Source of the DNA: Endotrypanum monterogeii
Taxonomy: Eukaryota; Euglenozoa; Kinetoplastea; Trypanosomatida; Trypanosomatidae
DNA: 30,000 nucleotides
Reading direction: 5' to 3'
Assembly (NCBI GenBank): GCA_000333855.2
Contig: CM007314.1
Span: 362,246 to 392,245 of the forward strand
Shown: positions 26,887-30,000 of the stretch, piece by piece
Layout: the number at the start of each line of letters is the position of its first letter
Position numbering within the stretch: position 1 is the first letter of the stretch
Made by a program: the position numbers and the translations under genes
Notes under the pieces: generated by a model
Seen by the model: the letters and a program-made list of their open reading frames with translations, nothing else
Told to the model about the DNA's origin: nothing
Database searches by the model: none

Positions 26887-28842
26887 ATGCGCAACGGAGC
26901 GAGTCGCAATTCCGAATCGGTCAGAGCCACTGGCAACGCCGTGGTCTCTCAGAAGAAGGCCGCATCAGGGGGTAAGAAGGGGCCGCCTTCCTCTGAAGTC
27001 CCCTTCAGCCAAGCAGCGCTCTCGGAGCTGCTGTCTGGTCTGCACTCCGACGGTGACATCAGTACGGAGCCCGAGGTGGTGGTCCCACGTGGGTATTGTG
27101 CCAATGAACCTTGTGTAGAGGAGCTGCGGCAGGGTGACACGATCGGCGAGGCGGCCAATGGTACACAAGGCAGAGGTTCAGTGGGAAGTATGAATGCCCG
27201 TGGCAGCATGATGGCGTTGCGTGACCAGCGAATGAAGAGTGCCACACGCGCGCCTGACGATGGTGATGACACCGGGGCTGCTTTCTTTGAAACGAGCACC
27301 GCTCGCCGTCACCGGCACCGCTCCAGCGGCCAAAAGAAAAACGCGAACAATGCCACCCGTGGATGCGTGGATAAGTTGTATGACGGGGAAAGTGGCGATT
27401 GTTCGTCGGGGAGCGATACCTCGATGAGCCTCGGTGGCACCAATGAGCGAAGTACCCGCTCTCCTTCCGTTGTCGCGCGTCAGGCCAGTGCTCGTCGCCG
27501 CCTTGGCTCGGCCCGCAGGGCTGCGACTGCTCTTCCTCGCATGCTCGCGCTGCAGCGTTCTTTTGAAACCGAGGTAAGACACCTATACGATTACTGCGGC
27601 ACGCACGTTCTCGAGTGGCCGACGCTTGCGGTCGAGTGGATTCCCGAGCGCTCCTTCGTCGATCCGGAGCGCGACTACACGCTCCAGTACTTGCTGGTCG
27701 GGACCCAAGCGCACCCTTCTAGCAAGTCGATGAACTCGGTCAAGGTAATGGAGATGGCAGTGCCACTGACCACGGAGAAGGAAGTGATGTACGGCCTTTA
27801 CGGAGACGACGACATTGCCGGAGCAGATGAGGTGGAGCCCAGCGTGGAGGAGTGTATTGACCCCGGCAAGCGTTTCGCCAACGTCAAGGGTCACTTTCAC
27901 TGCGAGCAGACGGTGACAACGGATGCGGCAGTGCTGAAGATCCGCACGATGCCATCCGACACAAATATTATCGCTGTGAAGACGGCCTCGGGGCTCATCG
28001 GGGTGTACAACCTCGTCCAAGATCTCACGGAGGATAGATTTGGCCACACTGTGCCGAATGCGTTGCTGCGGGGTCACCGTCGGGGCGGCTTTGGACTCAG
28101 CTGGAGCTCGCTCAAACCGGGCTGTATTGCTAGTGGGTCCGATGACGGCTACGTTAACTACTACGATGTGAGTCACCGCTTGACTGTCGACAGGTGTGAG
28201 ACATCAGCGAATGACCCGGCCCTGACTGGCTCTGAAACGCAGCCACTCCAAAACTTCGTTGGCCATCGCGACATTGTCACGGATTGCTCTTGGCATTCCT
28301 CGCAAGAGCAACTCCTGGCGTCCTCAAGCATGGACGGAGATGTGCGTCTGTGGGACACCCGCATGCACTCTGGGAGCTCCACCATTGCATCGGCTCACCC
28401 CAGCGGTGCGACAGCTGCCCAGTTCCATCCTATCGGTGCCTTTCAGTTGGCTACCGCCGGGGCGGAGGGAAGCATCCGACTTTGGGATATCCGTCGCACC
28501 CGCGACGAAGTTGTTGAGCTCAGCTACCACGGCCGCTCCATTACGGGATTGCAGTGGGCTCCATTTAGCGAAACGGTTATGCTGAGCTACAGCACCGACG
28601 GCCGCGTAGTTCTGTGGGATCTTGGGAAGGCGTCGCTGCCGCTGGAGTACTCAGTCGATCAGTTGGCACCGCCAGAGGTCTGCTTTGTGCACATTGGCCA
28701 CGTGGGTCGCGTGACGGATGCCTCGTGGAACTCGTCCAAGACGGAGGAGTGGCTGATCGCGTCCGCGGACACGACGAACGGGCTGCAGGTGTATCGCCCA
28801 CTGCAAAGTGTTGTGCAGGATTACCTCCGCTACGAACCATAA
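26887..28842 (+). CDS. Histone-binding WD40 protein, RBBP4/MSI1/CAF-1 p48-like
   Basis: A 651-residue relative of RBBP4/MSI1, which hold histone H4 (and H3-H4) for chromatin assembly, deacetylase and methyltransferase complexes in the nucleus. Residues 1 to about 225 are a disordered extension rich in S, R, G, A and T with basic clusters (RRHRHRSSGQKKN) that could serve nuclear import. The family core begins at F226 with the N-terminal helix and LEWPTLAVEW (242-251), the H4-binding signature. WD units follow: GHRRGGFGLSWSS (396 on), GHRDIVTDCSWHS (459 on) ending in LWDTR near 488, then units ending in LWDIR (near 533) and LWDLG (near 576), and a last one at GHVGRVTDASWNS (604 on) preceded by PPEVCFVHIG. 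The family is usually about 400-450 residues, so the extension is the oddity. GRWD1-type proteins share the N-terminal motif but match the last repeats less well. Confidence 0.88.
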   Translation: MRNGASRNSESVRATGNAVVSQKKAASGGKKGPPSSEVPFSQAALSELLSGLHSDGDISTEPEVVVPRGYCANEPCVEELRQGDTIGEAANGTQGRGSVGSMNARGSMMALRDQRMKSATRAPDDGDDTGAAFFETSTARRHRHRSSGQKKNANNATRGCVDKLYDGESGDCSSGSDTSMSLGGTNERSTRSPSVVARQASARRRLGSARRAATALPRMLALQRSFETEVRHLYDYCGTHVLEWPTLAVEWIPERSFVDPERDYTLQYLLVGTQAHPSSKSMNSVKVMEMAVPLTTEKEVMYGLYGDDDIAGADEVEPSVEECIDPGKRFANVKGHFHCEQTVTTDAAVLKIRTMPSDTNIIAVKTASGLIGVYNLVQDLTEDRFGHTVPNALLRGHRRGGFGLSWSSLKPGCIASGSDDGYVNYYDVSHRLTVDRCETSANDPALTGSETQPLQNFVGHRDIVTDCSWHSSQEQLLASSSMDGDVRLWDTRMHSGSSTIASAHPSGATAAQFHPIGAFQLATAGAEGSIRLWDIRRTRDEVVELSYHGRSITGLQWAPFSETVMLSYSTDGRVVLWDLGKASLPLEYSVDQLAPPEVCFVHIGHVGRVTDASWNSSKTEEWLIASADTTNGLQVYRPLQSVVQDYLRYEP

Positions 28843-30000
28843 GAGACGTCGCACCCGCCTTTCTCTGCACTCGATACTTCACCCTCTAGTTTCTTCGGCA
28901 TATATATATATATATTGGGATGGTAACGTTCGAAAAAAAAAAAGAAGACGGTGATGTGCTTCCAGTGTAGCGCATCACCTGTCGTGTGAAAGTCCTGCCT
29001 CGTCTACGATAAACTCCGAAAAATTAAGTTCCCGAGTTCGTCGCTGTTTTTTTTTTTTTTAATGGTTTCTCATGTCTTCTTGTGTTTCCGTTTGTGTTCG
29101 CAGAACAAGTAACAAAAAGCGTGAGGGTATTTTATGTAAATTTCTTTTTCTCTTCCAAGTCCCCCCCCTGTTGCTTTTCCTTATTCCCTTGTATCTACGG
29201 ACATGGGCAGTGTGTCTGAGTGCACTTTTGTTTTCCTCTTTGTCGGTGCTTAGTTTTTCTCTTTTCTAGGAAAGATTTATGAGGTGGTGAGGGTGATGGT
29301 GGGCTGTGCGCGTGGGTGCAGGTATTTCGTTGTATTTTTACCTGTATTTTATTTCACCTTTTGGCACTGACCCCCCCCCCCAAAAAAAAAAAAAAAGAAA
29401 CAAAAGTGTCCGTGATTTGGTTGAGCGGACGAAGAAGATGATCTCCAATGGAGGGACGGGCCTCAGCACGCCATTTTAAATAGCCCTGCAGCGATGGGTA
29501 ATATCTGCGGCGAGTTCTGTAATTAGCGTTCTCGAAAAAAAAAATATTGGCGACTCCAGTGACGCTTGGCGTCCGGTGTTCCTCACTGTAACCTCTGGCG
29601 TGATCTTCAATAAGATTAAAGAGGCGAAAATGCTCATCTCAGCAGGTCCGAGGGATATAAAAAGGATGACGTATCATTATTATATATATATTTTTACCTG
29701 TTCGCCTCCGTTTAAAAAAAAAAATATAAATTAAGACGGTGTTGAGGGTCTCTGTTTTCGTCTTTCTTTGCCCTTTCTCCCCTCCGTTTCTACTTTGGAT
29801 GTTTTTTTTTTTTCATTCTGCAGGGTCGTGCTACTTTTTCAATTGTAGAGCTTCCTGGACGCGTTCTCTTTTTTTTTTTTGTGAGAAGTCATTCCCCTAT
29901 ATTTTCTTCTCTTGTCTTGATGTCTTATGTTCTGTGTCAAACATTTTTTTGTTCCCACTCCGCATATGTATATATTTGTTAACGTGTGTGTGGATTCGAG
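28843..30000. other. 3' flank, low-complexity spacer
   Basis: About 1.16 kb with no supported gene. It holds a TA run at 28900-28916, T-runs near 29047-29060, 29802-29812 and 29869-29880, a C10 run beside an A14 run near 29371-29396, and TA runs near 29681-29691. Its beginning is presumably the 3' UTR of the RBBP4-like mRNA. The T-rich end may lead to a further gene beyond the window. Confidence 0.6.
28900..28916. repeat. (TA)n microsatellite in a 3' UTR
   Basis: About eight TA units, 57 bp after the stop codon of the RBBP4-like gene, so probably inside its 3' UTR. Confidence 0.88.

Noticed and set aside
29654..29664. TATA-box-like GATATAAAAAG
   Set aside because: Trypanosomatid protein genes are not driven by TATA-box promoters, and the spacers are AT-rich enough for this to occur by chance.

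Overview
The window looks like a stretch of a trypanosomatid nuclear chromosome, most likely Leishmania or a close Leishmaniinae relative. All six confident genes are intronless and lie on the + strand, as in a polycistronic transcription unit. They are separated by long AT/GT-microsatellite and T-run-rich spacers (about 0.8 to 3.5 kb). Each gene is preceded within about 45 to 180 nt by a pyrimidine tract ending in AG, the expected trans-splicing signal, with no ATG between that AG and the chosen start. Coding regions are visibly richer in G+C than the spacers. The species cannot be fixed from the sequence alone.

Layout from left to right: a gene-poor flank (1-3.5 kb); an unrecognised basic, Ser/Pro-rich protein (3557-4834); a long spacer with strong G-quadruplex motifs and a CA/TA/GT composite repeat; a 1395-residue HECT ubiquitin ligase of the UBE3C/Hul5 type (8242-12429); a pentatricopeptide-like, probably mitochondrial protein (14103-16916); a spacer with one possible 56-residue gene (17577-17747); a DUF4140/DUF4139 protein (18471-20201); a 3.5 kb spacer holding an unexplained GC-rich block, a G-quadruplex and a perfect hairpin; a gamma-tubulin complex component of the GCP4 type (23741-26089); an RBBP4/MSI1-type histone-binding WD40 protein with a long N-terminal extension (26887-28842); and a low-complexity 3' flank.

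The genes do not form a functional cluster: proteolysis, organelle RNA work, microtubule nucleation and chromatin assembly are mixed, which is usual for trypanosomatid transcription units. Three of the longest open frames begin at TTG or GTG. I moved those starts to the first in-frame ATG downstream of the splice acceptor (8242, 14103, 23741). I found no mobile element with coding capacity, no CRISPR array and no tRNA or rRNA gene. I also found no convincing new multi-gene system. The points most worth a second look are the possible tiny gene at 17577, the GC-rich block at 20.4-21.3 kb, the extension on the histone-binding protein, and several non-coding structures.
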